The notes below the pieces were generated by a model. It was not told where the DNA came from, made no database searches, and was given only the letters and a program-made list of their open reading frames with translations. The translations under genes and the position numbers were made by a program. Shown in pieces: positions 46,310 through 57,200 of a stretch of DNA of 64,000 nucleotides (within the stretch, counting starts at the first letter, position 1; each line of letters begins with the position of its first letter). Origin of the DNA: Davidsoniella eucalypti (lineage: Eukaryota > Ascomycota > Sordariomycetes > Microascales > Ceratocystidaceae); the NCBI GenBank assembly GCA_004009845.1, contig RMBW01000080.1, positions 80,867 to 144,866 of the forward strand. The letters run 5' to 3'.

Positions 46310-46890
46310 TATCGAGAGTGTTGGTTTCTGGGGGTGTTTTGCATTATCTAGGTTCAAATCGAGACTCACAGCTGATAGCTAATATCATAACAACGGTCAA
46401 TCTTGAAACTCGAGCTGGTCGAGCTGTTGTGGGGTTCGCTATACAATTTACACAGCGATGTACGATATATGTAACCCTAACGCGAGGGTTTCCAATGCAA
46501 AGCGTCTTTAGTAAGATATTGACTTCATAATAAATCAAAAGAAAACAACCTTCCCTCCTACAACCCTCGGGGGGGTACCTTTGAGTTTTCGGTGCCTCCT
46601 CCTTTGTCCAAAGACGAAAAATTCCCCTTCGTCGTGGGTTTTTAAGAGCGACCAGCACATATCACCAATGTCGCTGTCCATTCTCTCGCATCTATTGATT
46701 TATTTCATGATGCTCCGTTTTGTGAGGCCTTGAGCCCGTTTCTTCCTCTCTCGAGGGTAATTCTCACCAACGATCGCCCACCCCCTTTTCTCTACACTTT
46801 TCGCGATCGCTGGTCTCCCGAGCCTCATCTCCGCTGCTCAGGAATCCACACTCACACTCGGAGGGCAACACTTTGAAGGTTCCAGTTGCC
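46310..46890. other. Upstream region of SEC15
   Basis: SEC15 promoter side; no gene recognised. The 46790-46870 part may be a very degenerate extension of the tandem repeat that follows. Confidence 0.4.
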
Positions 46891-46899
46891 CGACATTTC

Positions 46900-47510
46900 C
46901 GGCTCTTCTTTTGTTGTGCTTTGCACTTCATTTGATCATGCCAAAACAAATTGTGATAGCTTCTCCTTGAGTCGCTCCCTCACAATGAAAACACATTGGG
47001 TTTCCTCTGTGTTTTCCAACAACCCACCAGGGGGACGGCTGTGAAGAAAGTTTAGCTTAATGCTGCTTGACCTCCTCCCGATCCCCCGACACTGACCTCG
47101 CGATAGTTGTCTCCTTGAGCATCTCCCTCGCACCGGAGCACTCTGGTCTTTTCCTTTGTGCATACCAATCCCCGGCTCTTCTTGTGTTGTGCTTTGCACC
47201 TCATTTGATTATGCCAAAACAAACCTGTGATAGCTTCTCCTTGAGTCGCTCCCTCACAATGAAAACACTTTGGGTTTCCACTGTGTTTTCCAACAACCAA
47301 CCAGGGGGACGGCTGTGAAGAAAGTTTAGCTTAATGCTGCTTGACCTCCTCCCGATCCCCCGACACCGACCTCGCGATAGTTGTCTCCTTGAGCATCTCC
47401 CTCGCACCCTGAGCACTCTGGTCTTTTCCTTTGTGTCTCAAACAACCTGCTAGGTGGACAGTGAAGAAACAAGTTTAGCCAGGTTAGCGCTGCTTGTATT
47501 CTCCACTGCT
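46900..47510. repeat. Diverged tandem repeat, about 273-bp units each made of two related halves
   Basis: The segment beginning GGCTCTTCTT at 46901 recurs at 47174 (offset 273 bp), and the following DNA (CTCCTTGAGTCGCTCCCTCACAATG..., CCAGGGGGACGGCTGTGAAG...) is nearly identical between the copies (46960-47150 and 47228-47410). Within a unit, the half starting GATAGCTTCTCCTTGAG resembles the half starting GATAGTTGTCTCCTTGAG (at about 47377), including later blocks AACAACC, GTGAAGAAA and GTTTAGC. This suggests an ancestral repeat of roughly 130-140 bp. Reading frames on either strand are broken by stops, so I do not call a gene. Confidence 0.75.
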
Positions 47511-47675
47511 TCCACCATGCGAAATTTGTTTTTGCTTTCTGTGTTTTCTGTTTTGCTTTTTTAGGTTTAGTTCGGACCTCCACTATGGGGGGATCTTCGA
47601 GGACCATTAGGGTTTCTCGACGTCTAACGATCCACTAGGGTCGGATCCACGTGATCCACATAAAGACGTAAAACG

Positions 47676-47714
47676 ATAAATAAATAAATAAATAATAAAA
47701 TAAATAAATAAATC
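47676..47714. repeat. (TAAA)n microsatellite
   Basis: Nine to ten imperfect TAAA units followed by AT-rich DNA. Confidence 0.85.
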
Positions 47715-48677
47715 AAAAGAAAATAACTAACTACATGGATTTGTTTATTTATTATGTTTTTCCCCTGAGCATATTTTTCTTATAATTTCGAAGGTTGAAT
47801 ATAAAAGTATTGAATGGAAAAAATTAGCGTTAACATTTGATTTTAAGAAAATCTCGAAGCACGAAATCAATGTTACATTCTAGGACTACATAATAGTAGA
47901 TGACAGTTGGTAAGATGGCTATAGTTTACCACTTATCAAGGTTTTTAGCAGAGTATATCAGCTAGAATTAATTTCTTGTTCGTCATGTTTCATGGCCCCA
48001 TTTCAACAACTGCAACTCGGACTGTATGTATTTTAAGTAGGCAAGCCTTATTCGAAAGCTTACCTCATAAAGCAGGGCCGTTAGTTCATAATGTGAAGAT
48101 TACACTAACTGGTCTAGAAGATAAAATCCTAATATGTGATATATCGAACTTACGTTATCAAGACAAAATCAACCTCCATCACAGATCACATTGACCCATA
48201 TTCATCGTTATGCCGAATATAATACGATTGTAGCTTTTGAAAGTGGGGGTTGTACTTAAAATACTGTATATTGAACTGTATTGTTGGTTTGGTCATTAGT
48301 GTTAAAGTATAAAGAGTAAGTTCATAAACGAAGACAGTAAAGGTCAGTATCGTTTGCAGCAAACTGTAGTAAAGATAAACAGTAATCAACTAAAATCCTA
48401 AATAACTAAAAACATGACAAAGGAAACTAGAGGATATTTATAATGATAGTGGTGGGGCTGTAGTGATATATGAATGTTGCCACTCAGTTAGATGGAAAAG
48501 TGCTAGGAGATAGCATTAGGAATAAGCTCTAAGAACAGAGCTTGGGAGCCCAAATTTAACACTTACATGAATGATATATAATCACGAAAATGTGATAGTG
48601 TCTCGGCAAGGACATCTCTTAATGTAATGATATTACGACTATAGCGGGTCTATATGATAGATACAAGAACAATATGC
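47715..48677. other. AT-rich gene-free DNA downstream of the SLP1-like gene
   Basis: Strongly AT-rich; only short chance frames; no recognisable feature. Confidence 0.5.
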
Positions 48678-51062
48678 TTATTGGGGATGCTCCGGTAATG
48701 CCGGCAATGGCTTTCTAGAAGCGGAATCGTTCAACGCACTGGAAGAATGTCTAAGATGAAGGTTTGAGAGAGAGGAAGTCCTCGCTCCTACACCTATGCT
48801 GGCAGGCATAGCCTCATCTTCGCTTGGCTCAAATGATTCTGGAGGAGATATCTGGTGCGATCGAACATGGTCTACGTCAGTGTCGCCTTCTTCTTCCCAT
48901 TTCCCGAGTTGGCCTGGAATATTATAAACTTCTTGAGCTGACTCCTGCAGTGTTGTGAAGCTACGTGAAGCTCTCCGCAATAACTTGGATCGCTCGCGTC
49001 TGCTCTGGCCTCCGGTATACTGTCCCCAGTCTACGGGAGGCACAATCACTGACCGAGAAAAGATGACCAAGACAAGGCATGACAAAAGGAGTATAGACTG
49101 GCCGATAGACATGCGTTTCTGAAAAACCACTTCTTCGGCAAGAACATTGAGACGGGCACCTAATGCTAGCATTTCTCTTTCTGACTGTTCCCGCTGCGAC
49201 TCAAGGGCCATGACAGTTGATTCCCATATTTGGTCATACTGCTGGCGGAGGGCCTTTGTTTCTTGTAGGATGGTGTGGTTCAGATGAGCTAGAAACTGTT
49301 GTGACTTTATAGTTTGCTCTCGGTCAACCTTTTCAATAGCCTGTTGAATATAATATGACTGCTCCTCGAGATATCGTATAGACCATGTCATGTTGGTTTC
49401 TAGATACTGCAGCCGTTTTGATACTGACTTGAAGAAACTTTCTTGAACAACAGGTGAAGGGGCTGCAGCTGGCGGTTTGTTCCGAGGGGTACCTGGGTCA
49501 GGTGTCTTCGGAGTTGAAGAGATGCTCGGCGTGTCTGCTAAGATAGATGCGGTCGGTAGTTCGCTAGAGGAAGATTCCATGCTTGGTATGCTTATTGGTA
49601 AAGCTATCTTAGTGGACAATGTCTCGTGCTCGATACGAGATTTTGCTACCGATAATGTGTACGGCTGCTCATTGTCATGCGATTGGAACAGATCCACTAT
49701 GCCTGGTGGAAGCCTCTCAGTAGCTAGACTAGGAAGGACGTTCTCTTGTCGAGTGGTTGAAGCCGACCCGACGTATATTTCAGAGATAGAGCAAAAATCA
49801 TACTGAGCTTGGGCTATGGCTTTATATAAGGGACCATTATGAGACGAGTGTGATGCTTCCAGAGAAGCAGACTTTGTCTCAGCAAGAGTGCCGATCCGCT
49901 CTTCCTCTCGAGGGACCATACGCATGATTTCCGGTGATGCTGTCGGTGCCGTAACTGGATTTAAGGATGGTGCGTAGGATGTGATCGGTTCATCCAAGTG
50001 TTCGGCAATATCTTCTTCAGGACCGATACCCTCAAGCGGAACGCCTTCATCTCCAGTACCCTCCGCCTCCTTCCAAGATTCGATCATCGTTGTTCCATGA
50101 ACACGCACAAGAGATACTGGGCAGTAATATTCGTTGCCGTAGTGCGTCAAGAGTTCAATTCTGATATACCTGGCGTATATTTTGGGGTTCTCGATCAAAA
50201 ACGCCTGGATATCACGAGAATTGCGTGCCTCGAAGATTCCAAGATCTACCCATTTGTCTATTTTCACCGGATATCGATCGCTAGCACTGACTCGAAATAG
50301 CCTCACCATGCTAGAAAAGAATTCGAAATTAGCGAGAACAACAGTGTCGATGAGGATATCGTCACTAAGTTCGATGATCATGAACTTGTTCTTCGTTGAG
50401 CACTCCATGAGAAGATAAGAGTCTTTGTTCTCCCGCAAGATTGCCTTTGCGTTCTTGGTACCATGAGTCGTTTTCACAACAGTCGCACCGGCATCGAATG
50501 ACGAATATGAAAAACGCTCTTTGCAAGTTTTCCCAGCATCTTTGGACGGATGATAGTGAAGGCGGACTTCCTCCGGAATGACTGATTCCACAACAATTTT
50601 TTCTTTCGCTCCAGTCATGGTTGGCGTTTGTGTGACCGAGCTGGCTTTTGCAATAGTTTCCGCCGGTTGTTTGGTTGTTTTACTAGCATGGAATTGCGAC
50701 GAATTGCTTATTGGTCGAGATGGTGGTTCCAGTTCTTCCGTACTGTCTGCATCGCTGTCATCGCGTTTATTCATCATATACGCCTTCCATTCCTCGAACG
50801 GCATGAAGGATCTAGGCCCTTCGTACTGGTACTTGGACGCTTTGCTCGACGCAGATGTTGTTTCGGTCGTTTTGGTTAGTTCGTCGAGGGCGCGGGGTCG
50901 TGTGGTGGGAGATGCACCCCACGATGTTTGAGGGCATTGTGGCGATGTTTGCGACGTGATGACATTGATATGTCTATTGAAGCAGGTCGAAGCAGAAGGT
51001 ACATTGTGGGCAAAAGCAAGATTGTAGAGAAGTAATGACGTCAGAGATCGCCCTAAAAACAT
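48678..51062 (-). CDS. SLP1: SUN-like ER membrane protein (SLP1/osteopotentia family)
   Basis: Single exon, 794 aa. The ATG at 51062 starts a signal peptide (MFLGRSLTSLLLYNLAFAHN). Near residue 80 is the family motif YEGPRSFMPFEEWK. The SUN-like domain spans about residues 165-310: RFSYSSFDAGATVVKTTHGTKNA, AILRENKDSYLLMEC, FMIIELSDDILIDTVVLANFEFFSS, YARYIRIELLTHYGNEYYCPVSLVRVHG. A predicted coiled coil around 560-640 precedes one transmembrane helix (ILLLSCLVLVIFSRSVIV, about 650-670) and a cytosolic Ser-rich tail. Yeast Slp1 with Emp65 protects ER membrane proteins and aids nuclear envelope protein placement. It is the mid-length SUN-like type rather than the nuclear envelope SUN1 type. An extension upstream has no ATG. 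Confidence 0.92.
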   Translation of the reverse strand: MFLGRSLTSLLLYNLAFAHNVPSASTCFNRHINVITSQTSPQCPQTSWGASPTTRPRALDELTKTTETTSASSKASKYQYEGPRSFMPFEEWKAYMMNKRDDSDADSTEELEPPSRPISNSSQFHASKTTKQPAETIAKASSVTQTPTMTGAKEKIVVESVIPEEVRLHYHPSKDAGKTCKERFSYSSFDAGATVVKTTHGTKNAKAILRENKDSYLLMECSTKNKFMIIELSDDILIDTVVLANFEFFSSMVRLFRVSASDRYPVKIDKWVDLGIFEARNSRDIQAFLIENPKIYARYIRIELLTHYGNEYYCPVSLVRVHGTTMIESWKEAEGTGDEGVPLEGIGPEEDIAEHLDEPITSYAPSLNPVTAPTASPEIMRMVPREEERIGTLAETKSASLEASHSSHNGPLYKAIAQAQYDFCSISEIYVGSASTTRQENVLPSLATERLPPGIVDLFQSHDNEQPYTLSVAKSRIEHETLSTKIALPISIPSMESSSSELPTASILADTPSISSTPKTPDPGTPRNKPPAAAPSPVVQESFFKSVSKRLQYLETNMTWSIRYLEEQSYYIQQAIEKVDREQTIKSQQFLAHLNHTILQETKALRQQYDQIWESTVMALESQREQSEREMLALGARLNVLAEEVVFQKRMSIGQSILLLSCLVLVIFSRSVIVPPVDWGQYTGGQSRRERSKLLRRASRSFTTLQESAQEVYNIPGQLGKWEEEGDTDVDHVRSHQISPPESFEPSEDEAMPASIGVGARTSSLSNLHLRHSSSALNDSASRKPLPALPEHPQ

Positions 51063-54000
51063 CGTGCTTTGAAAATGAGGATTAGTCCACAAGAGTGATA
51101 AATCGGAAGCTGAGCACTCGACTAATTAATCACTCGAAAAGCCGATGCGTCATGTGATACAAACCCTAACCCTTCCATGGACGAAATAGTTGTTAGTCAT
51201 TGACCATCCTTTTGATTTAAGAACCACTACTTCTGTTTTTATGATACATGAAGATTTAATTTTGTAACTATGAGGAATCACTGTCAAGTTCAAGATCACA
51301 TCTTCTCAATAAAAGACACATCTTCCACCCTCATTGCAAGTTTGTAGAGAAATTAGCTAATATTTCCAAAATCACTATAGTTATATCATTATCATCTTTC
51401 TGATTTTCTTCATTCATGATATATAAGTACTGATGAGGCACTGAATTCTGGTTTTCCTTCTCTAGTGTTGAAATTGTCGACGGTCGCCCCCTCTGTAACG
51501 CTTCTTTTGATCGTCGGTCTTACAAGCCCCCATCACCTAATAGTCTCTCGAAGACATTCACAGACTCGCACAGCTGTCTTTTTGGAGGTTCTGTATCATG
51601 AGTTGTCTGTCCCAAACGGTATTCCATACATCCGGTCTGATCTGACCCTAATCCATAGAAAAACCCGCGTTCGTTTTACTTACACATTAGGCTACTAGAA
51701 CCTTATTCCTGCTTCATAACAAAGTACAGTATCTAATTTGGCTCATTTACATTTAGATGCCAGTACGCTAATTTGCCGTCACGATATACTATTGTGTCAT
51801 TACGGTTGTAATAATTCTAAAAGTAAAAGTGAGAGAAAATGGTGAACTTGAGATATATCGACTCAATCGAGTGTACTCATTGACTGCATATGCATCATTA
51901 TACTCTTTGAAATTGCTATGATAACCCATTTCTTGCTCTATCAACATGCATATTCTTATTTTTTATATTTGTTTATAGCCAAATCTTGATTTCATTATCT
52001 ATTCTCTTTATTGAGTAAGATGACTTCGGTCGTAACGAATATTGTCTCAACCTTTATTACCCTTGAATGATTGTTTGCCATGGCTTTTTCTCCTACTGTC
52101 TTATTTGAACAGGTCCCGTTTTCATTCTATTCGTCTAGTTTTTATACTCGAGATGTTCTTCTTTTTTTCCTAGATTATATCCTATTCCCATTATTATCTT
52201 AATACAACCTTTTTCCGTTCGTAATTCTAGTGCACCCTTGTTTGTTAACATAATTTGATCATAGTTCGTCCTTCTGTCTCATAACTAGACCACACGTTCT
52301 ATAGTATAGTGTGACCCCTTCTTCTACATTAAGAGATGGATTCTTTTGCACTACTGCAGTTCGTATAGAGCTTCCCCGTACGCTGCCTAGGCCTAAATTT
52401 CATGCCACTTCAGCTTGTGTCATTGAATTTCTAGAAGGTTAACTGGAAGAAGAAGAAGAACAATATTAGTAAAACATTCTAAAATAGAGAATAACATATA
52501 TCTAATATATATATATCATTAGTTGTCACTAGTGTCCTCGTGCTTGGATAAGGACATCTCTTTATACACATCCCATATTGGAGTATGAGGTTGACATTGG
52601 TTAGGGAATATGATATGAATCGTATCTATTGTGAAGGCTATAAATAAGTATTGTGATTTAGGTAGGCGTGATATGGAAACTACGAAAGGGGGAGTTATAT
52701 GAGAATTCCAAAAACGGAACAAGTAGGAAGTCGTTCAGAAGATGTACTCTGAAGATATACTAAAGAATATAATCTAGAAATTGTGAGTCAATATGATTTG
52801 GAGACCACAGAAGAATGTCTTCAGTACGGGAAGGGACTAGATAACGTTCGGAAGATGGTATCAGTCCGTAAGGAAAGACGGGTCATCTGGAAATTATGGG
52901 CAGAGTTGTTCGTCGATAGACAGGCTATAATTTTTTGGCGAAGACCTACTAGAGGGCAGTGAAGACTAGCATAGCCTAGGTTGTAGGGAACTAATTCACG
53001 AAGGAAATCAAAAGCGAGGAGGAACGGGATAAGGCGTTGCCTGAGAACGAGGTGTGACTAGAAGATCACAGGAGAAACCTTTTGGTACGGAAATTCAGGA
53101 GAAAGAAGGAAGGATGTGACTTGCGTAGGAAAAATATATGACTTGAGAATTATGGAATGAAAAGCGTCTCAAATTATTGAAGAATGGAATAAATTAAGGC
53201 TCTTCAAAAATCGAGTGTTGGAAGTAATTTTATATTTGGCGGGTAAGGGGATCCGTAAGAATAATGGATAACAGTTCGATTCCAGGCTTTGAGATACTAA
53301 CCTCAAAAAACCTTGCGTGACTTTGATCAAATCATACTATAAAAGGGTGAGATTCTTCTATATTCAGTCTTTTATTGCCCTCCTTGTTATCATATAAGAG
53401 GGGTTGTTCTCTTAGTTTTAGAATATGGACAGTTTTCATTTTGATTATCGATCACAACTAATCATCTCCATTCCAGTTCCCCCCCCTCAAGTCTGTATCG
53501 TCATTTCTTGTCAACGACTTTGATTGTCCTTTTATTTTAGCATAGATGTAATATAAAGATCATAGAAGATTATGATTTGAGCATCTCAGAAATAAGTCTT
53601 TGGCAGGGAAACTAAAGAGACGAAATACAAATTCATAAATGGGGGCATATAAGAAAAGAGAAAACTTTAGTACTAAGACGAGAGGGGCAAGAGAAGGACA
53701 GAGCCTTTGGGACAGAACCACCGAAGAAGATGAATAATAATGATGAAGCTTCAAAATTTGGGAAACTTACGCACTAAAGAAAATATAATACTGGAACTGA
53801 GACTTTGCTATGGGAAGCAGAAGAAGAACATGTTTGAAAGTCATGAGTGGTATGGGAGAGCATAGGTTGGTGATTAGAATACACCGTGGAAAGAATAATC
53901 TAGGTGAAAGCTACAGTAGCCGACTACAAAGTTTAAAGTAGTAGTTATAAAAAATATGAGAAGGGAATATAAAAGGGAAGGTATGATATGAAAATGTATA

Positions 54001-54761
54001 CGATATATGATCTGAAAACTAGACGAAGTAGGTGCTAAGCACTAAAATAAAAAATAAACGAGAGCTCAAACATATAAACTGAGAGGGAAGGAAGCCCAAA
54101 TCATGGGAAACTCAGTAACTAGAAAATATTGTATTGTGTATTCAAGGTTTGTTCTTAAAAAAGTAGAATATTAGATCTGACTGATGTCAAAAAACTAGGA
54201 GAGGAAATATAGATATCTTTAGACTTAAGCTTTTTGATAAAGTAATAGCCTAAACGAGAATGCAACCAAAAACGGGACAAACGATGACAACATAACGTGA
54301 TCTGATAAGAAGTGAAAAAGACAAAAGTAAAGAGGTAGAGATGGCAAAGAATCGGTCAAATCAGGCCAAGTGCCAGGAATGACAAATAGAGCTATGTTAG
54401 TAAAACCAGCACAGCAAAGGCGAAACAAGACACCACGCTCAGCCCACTACCTTGAAAGATTTTGGAAATTCAGCCCATAATAGAACTAGAACATATATAC
54501 TAGCCTGTTGGCTGACGCTTTAACGTGAATAAATACGGCTTATGCTATCATGATTATTAATATATGTAGTTCTAGTCTTTCCTTCCTTTTTATCTTTGAT
54601 AATCTAACTCATTCTTCTGCCATTTCATTGAAGCTTTCTTATTATTTTAGTCGGCACAGTCTTCTACACATCTTGAATTCACAGAGCACCCCAAAGTTAG
54701 AACAACTTTCTTCACAGGTACTCTAAGATAGTGGATTGAGCATCAGTACCATGACCCAGTC
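51063..54761. other. AT-rich, strand-asymmetric gene-free block
   Basis: About 3.7 kb without a credible gene. The + strand is pyrimidine-rich at about 51,450-52,420 and purine-rich (many GAAGAA and AGAAGG runs) at about 52,700-54,450. TATAAAAGG and TATAAGAGG motifs at about 53,340-53,400 look like remnants of LTR promoters. I take it to be decayed mobile-element DNA, but no protein motif survives. Confidence 0.5.
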
Positions 54762-54905
54762 TGTATGGGTCTAGGCCCATTGATGTTAGCCAAGTCTTGC
54801 CTATAAATCATTCTCTTAGCTTTGGTTTAGTCGTTCTTTACTCTTTCATCGGTTGCAACTTCGCCTCGTCAACAAGACCAATTATCATTACAAACTCTTG
54901 TATAT
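54762..54905 (+). mobile_element. Degenerate solo LTR related to the LTR cluster at 56.6-57.2 kb
   Basis: Begins TGTATGGGTCTAGGCC and shares in order TTAGCCAAG, CTATAA, TTTCATCGGTT, ATTACAAACTCTTGTATATTG with the LTR at 56578. Middle parts are deleted or mutated. No internal region adjoins it. Confidence 0.6.
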
Positions 54906-55894
54906 TGTCTCACTGTCGTACAACCACGTAGATATGGTAGTAGGGTGACACAGAGTCGAGGCAATTTTAGAATGCCACACACAAACGGAGGTCATGAGCA
55001 AGAGCCCCTAGTTAAATAATCGAGTCACACAGACCCTTACGTGAGAATCTTTAAAGCACGTCACTGACACAATACCATGACAGAAATTCCTGAAGTACAA
55101 ATGGCTGAACAGGCAATTCATCTACACTACGTAGAATCTTTGATCTTCGAGCCTTCATCTCTCATTCCATTTTTTCTTTTATTCTTTCTGAGTTCCTCTT
55201 TTCTATCTGAACCCGTTTGGCATCTCTCAACTAAGGTTTAGTTTTATATAATTGTATAGATGTAGCCCCTTGAAAGGTGTGAAGGGGACAAATATAATAA
55301 TCTTAAGCTCAATATTTCGTCTGCTGCAGTGTTATGAATTACCTTGGCCGGTATCCCCATCAGCCAATTTGATTAGACGTTGAAAAATAAATCATGATTT
55401 CTGTTGATTCATATCTTCACCTCCCAGGAGCATGGTATTCTAGGTTTATTTCGTTGTGAATTGTGCTAATTGTAGTAGAGTATTTTAGACTATGTAACAC
55501 TTTCCTTATACCCCGTCAGTCTTCATATATTTTTATTTTTAATTTATTAATCTTATGGAGCTGTAGAGTTTTGAAGATGTTCAGTCTTCAGATAGATATA
55601 AGAAAATTAAAAGAGGAAAGAAGAGGCCTTTATAATTGCCGACTAGCCAAAGGAGACAGCAAGATAATTTTAGCTTGGAAACCAGTTTTTAGGCAAGGAA
55701 ACATTATTGTCAGCACCGTGAGTTTGCTATGGAAAGCGGAAAGAAAAAAACATGTACTGAAGGTCTGAAAATAACAGTCGGATAAAGGGACAGTAGTACA
55801 AGTACTATGAGTCATATCATATAACAATTGAGATAGGTAATCTAATAGAACAACTGAGAAAGTATAACAACCGAAAGGATCTAGGACCCAATCT
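54906..55894. other. Decayed repeat DNA
   Basis: No gene. A short block at about 55,718-55,766 (GTTTGCTATGGAAAGCGG...) resembles one at about 53,803-53,848, suggesting two remnants of one repeat family. Confidence 0.45.
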
Positions 55895-56577
55895 TGTTGG
55901 CTGTGGTATCTACCACAGCCGTTACCTTTATATAAGGAGGCCGTTTCCCCTCCTTATTCTTGTCTAGTTCTTTTCTTCCCTCTCTATCTTCTTTAGCTTC
56001 TTCAAACACATTATCATTTCTACTTCTGCAAGCCTCGTTCTCGTCGTAGATCGTCACACTTTAAAGAAGATACCTGATTCTCTTATTGTTGACTGTTCAA
56101 CACGATTCGTCTTGTCCTCTCTCTCTGCTTTCACTTTGTCAGATTCAGACAACTTTTTGTTATAACTCTCTTCGCACCCAAGACCATACTACAAAGTTTG
56201 GATTAAACTCTTTCTCTTAAGCCAGTTAACTTATCGTTACTGCAGAACTTGTTGCTTGCGTCGTAGCGAGTTTTTCACGGTAAAGTTTAAGCGTTTGGAA
56301 AAGCTTTTACTGGTTGCTCTCGCCTGTGAAGAGTCTTTCGCATTTAGTTGTGTAACCCACAATTTTGTCTGCCACCATGATTCTCCTCTTTTTTCTCGCT
56401 TTCTCCTTCCTGGGTTACACCAGTCAGTGCTGTGCACGATGGTGCCAGGAACGTTACCCCGCCGGTTCGCCCGTCGTGCATCATCAGCGCACCAGGCTAC
56501 CTGTAATGGACGGGCAGGCAGGAGTCCAAAGGGAAACAAGTGATCACTAGGCGGGTAATCACGCAATGATGGTTTTT
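55895..56577 (+). mobile_element. Probable LTR and leader of a second retrotransposon family, truncated
   Basis: Starts TGTTGGCTGTGG with a perfect 10-bp inverted repeat (55899-55908 and 55911-55920, 2-nt loop). TTTATATAAGGAGG (TATA-like) and a second short inverted repeat (AAGGAG...CTCCTT) follow, then CT-rich leader DNA. No protein motif identifies the element, and a second LTR copy is not in the window, so this is a composition- and layout-based call. A 56365 ATG frame of 61 codons with a hydrophobic start is not convincing as a gene. Confidence 0.4.
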
Positions 56578-56759
56578 GTAAGAGACTAAGGCCTAGTAAG
56601 GTTAGCCAAGGCATTCCTTGTCAGTACTAGAATCGGCTATAAGTAGGGACCTATTCCCGCCGATTGTTAGTCTTAGTTTCTCTTTCTCCTTCATCGGTCT
56701 CAATCGAATCATTCTTTTACGACCAGTTTTCATTGCAACTCCTCGTATATTGAGAGGAT
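56578..56759 (+). mobile_element. LTR copy A (older relative of the intact Gypsy element)
   Basis: TGTAAGAGACTAAGGCC... through CGGCTATAAGTAGGGACCTA, TTCATCGGTCTCAATCG and CTCCTCGTATA. It is nearly identical, in inverted orientation, to 57027-57200. Just after it, TTGAGAGGAT resembles the self-priming site TTGAGACCGAT expected from its own LTR, so this was probably a 5' LTR. Confidence 0.8.
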
Positions 56760-56761
56760 CT

Positions 56762-56929
56762 AAGGAGGGACGAGGCCAACAATCTTAGAAAGGGAGATTA
56801 GATTGTGGCCGATGGAGAGAAGGACTATTATCTGTTGGAATAACGGCGGGAAGACGTCCCTATTTATAACCGTTTTGCTTAGGCTTAGATCAAGCTTAGC
56901 CGGACCAACCAGGGCCTTAGACCCTTACA
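56762..56929 (-). mobile_element. LTR copy C, minus strand
   Basis: On the minus strand begins TGTAAGGGTCTAAGGCCCTGGTTGG and contains GGTTATAAATAGGGACG, TTCCCGCCG, TTATTCCAACAGATAATAG and CCATCGG. This is closer to the LTR of the intact element than LTR A is. Confidence 0.78.
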
Positions 56930-57003
56930 GCAATCTTGATATTCTCCAGCGAAGCTCTATAAGTATACGGGTTATCCGCACTTCCACAGAGCTCGTGGAA
57001 TTT
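56927..57003 (-). pseudogene. Fragment of a retrotransposon pol gene (protease-RT linker)
   Basis: Minus-strand translation contains KFHELC and YRASLENIKIAV, matching KLC and YRASLENIQIAL in the intact Pol (about residues 129-149). The fragment ends abruptly at LTR copy C, which appears to have joined or inserted there. Confidence 0.75.
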
Positions 57004-57026
57004 GAGACGATATACGAGGTGAGACG

Positions 57027-57200
57027 ATATACGAGGAGTTGCGATGAAAACTGGTCGTAAAAGAATAGTTCGATTGAGACCGATGAAGGAGAAAGAGAAA
57101 CTAAGACTAATAATCGGCGGGAATAGGTCCCTACTTATAGCCGATTCTAGTACTGACAAGGAATGCCTTGGCTAACCTTACTAGGCCTTAGTCTCTTACA
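57027..57200 (-). mobile_element. LTR copy B, minus strand (3' LTR)
   Basis: Inverted near-identical copy of LTR A. On the minus strand it is preceded by a G-rich polypurine tract (57205-57217), so it is the 3' LTR of a minus-strand element. It is followed on the left by a duplicated GAGACGATATACGAGG. Confidence 0.8.

Noticed and set aside
46936..47607. Series of 60-90 codon minus-strand frames with recurring motifs (CEGDAQGDNYRE-like)
   Set aside because: The recurrence is explained by the DNA tandem repeat; each copy ends in stops in different frames.
53265..53295. tRNA T-loop-like AGTTCGATTCC motif
   Set aside because: The flanking bases cannot form the five-pair T stem and no acceptor or D arm is found at the right distance; it lies in decayed repeat DNA.
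56365..56550. 61-codon frame with a hydrophobic start
   Set aside because: No homology recognised, sits in retroelement leader-like DNA and is no longer than chance frames nearby; a small secreted protein cannot be shown.
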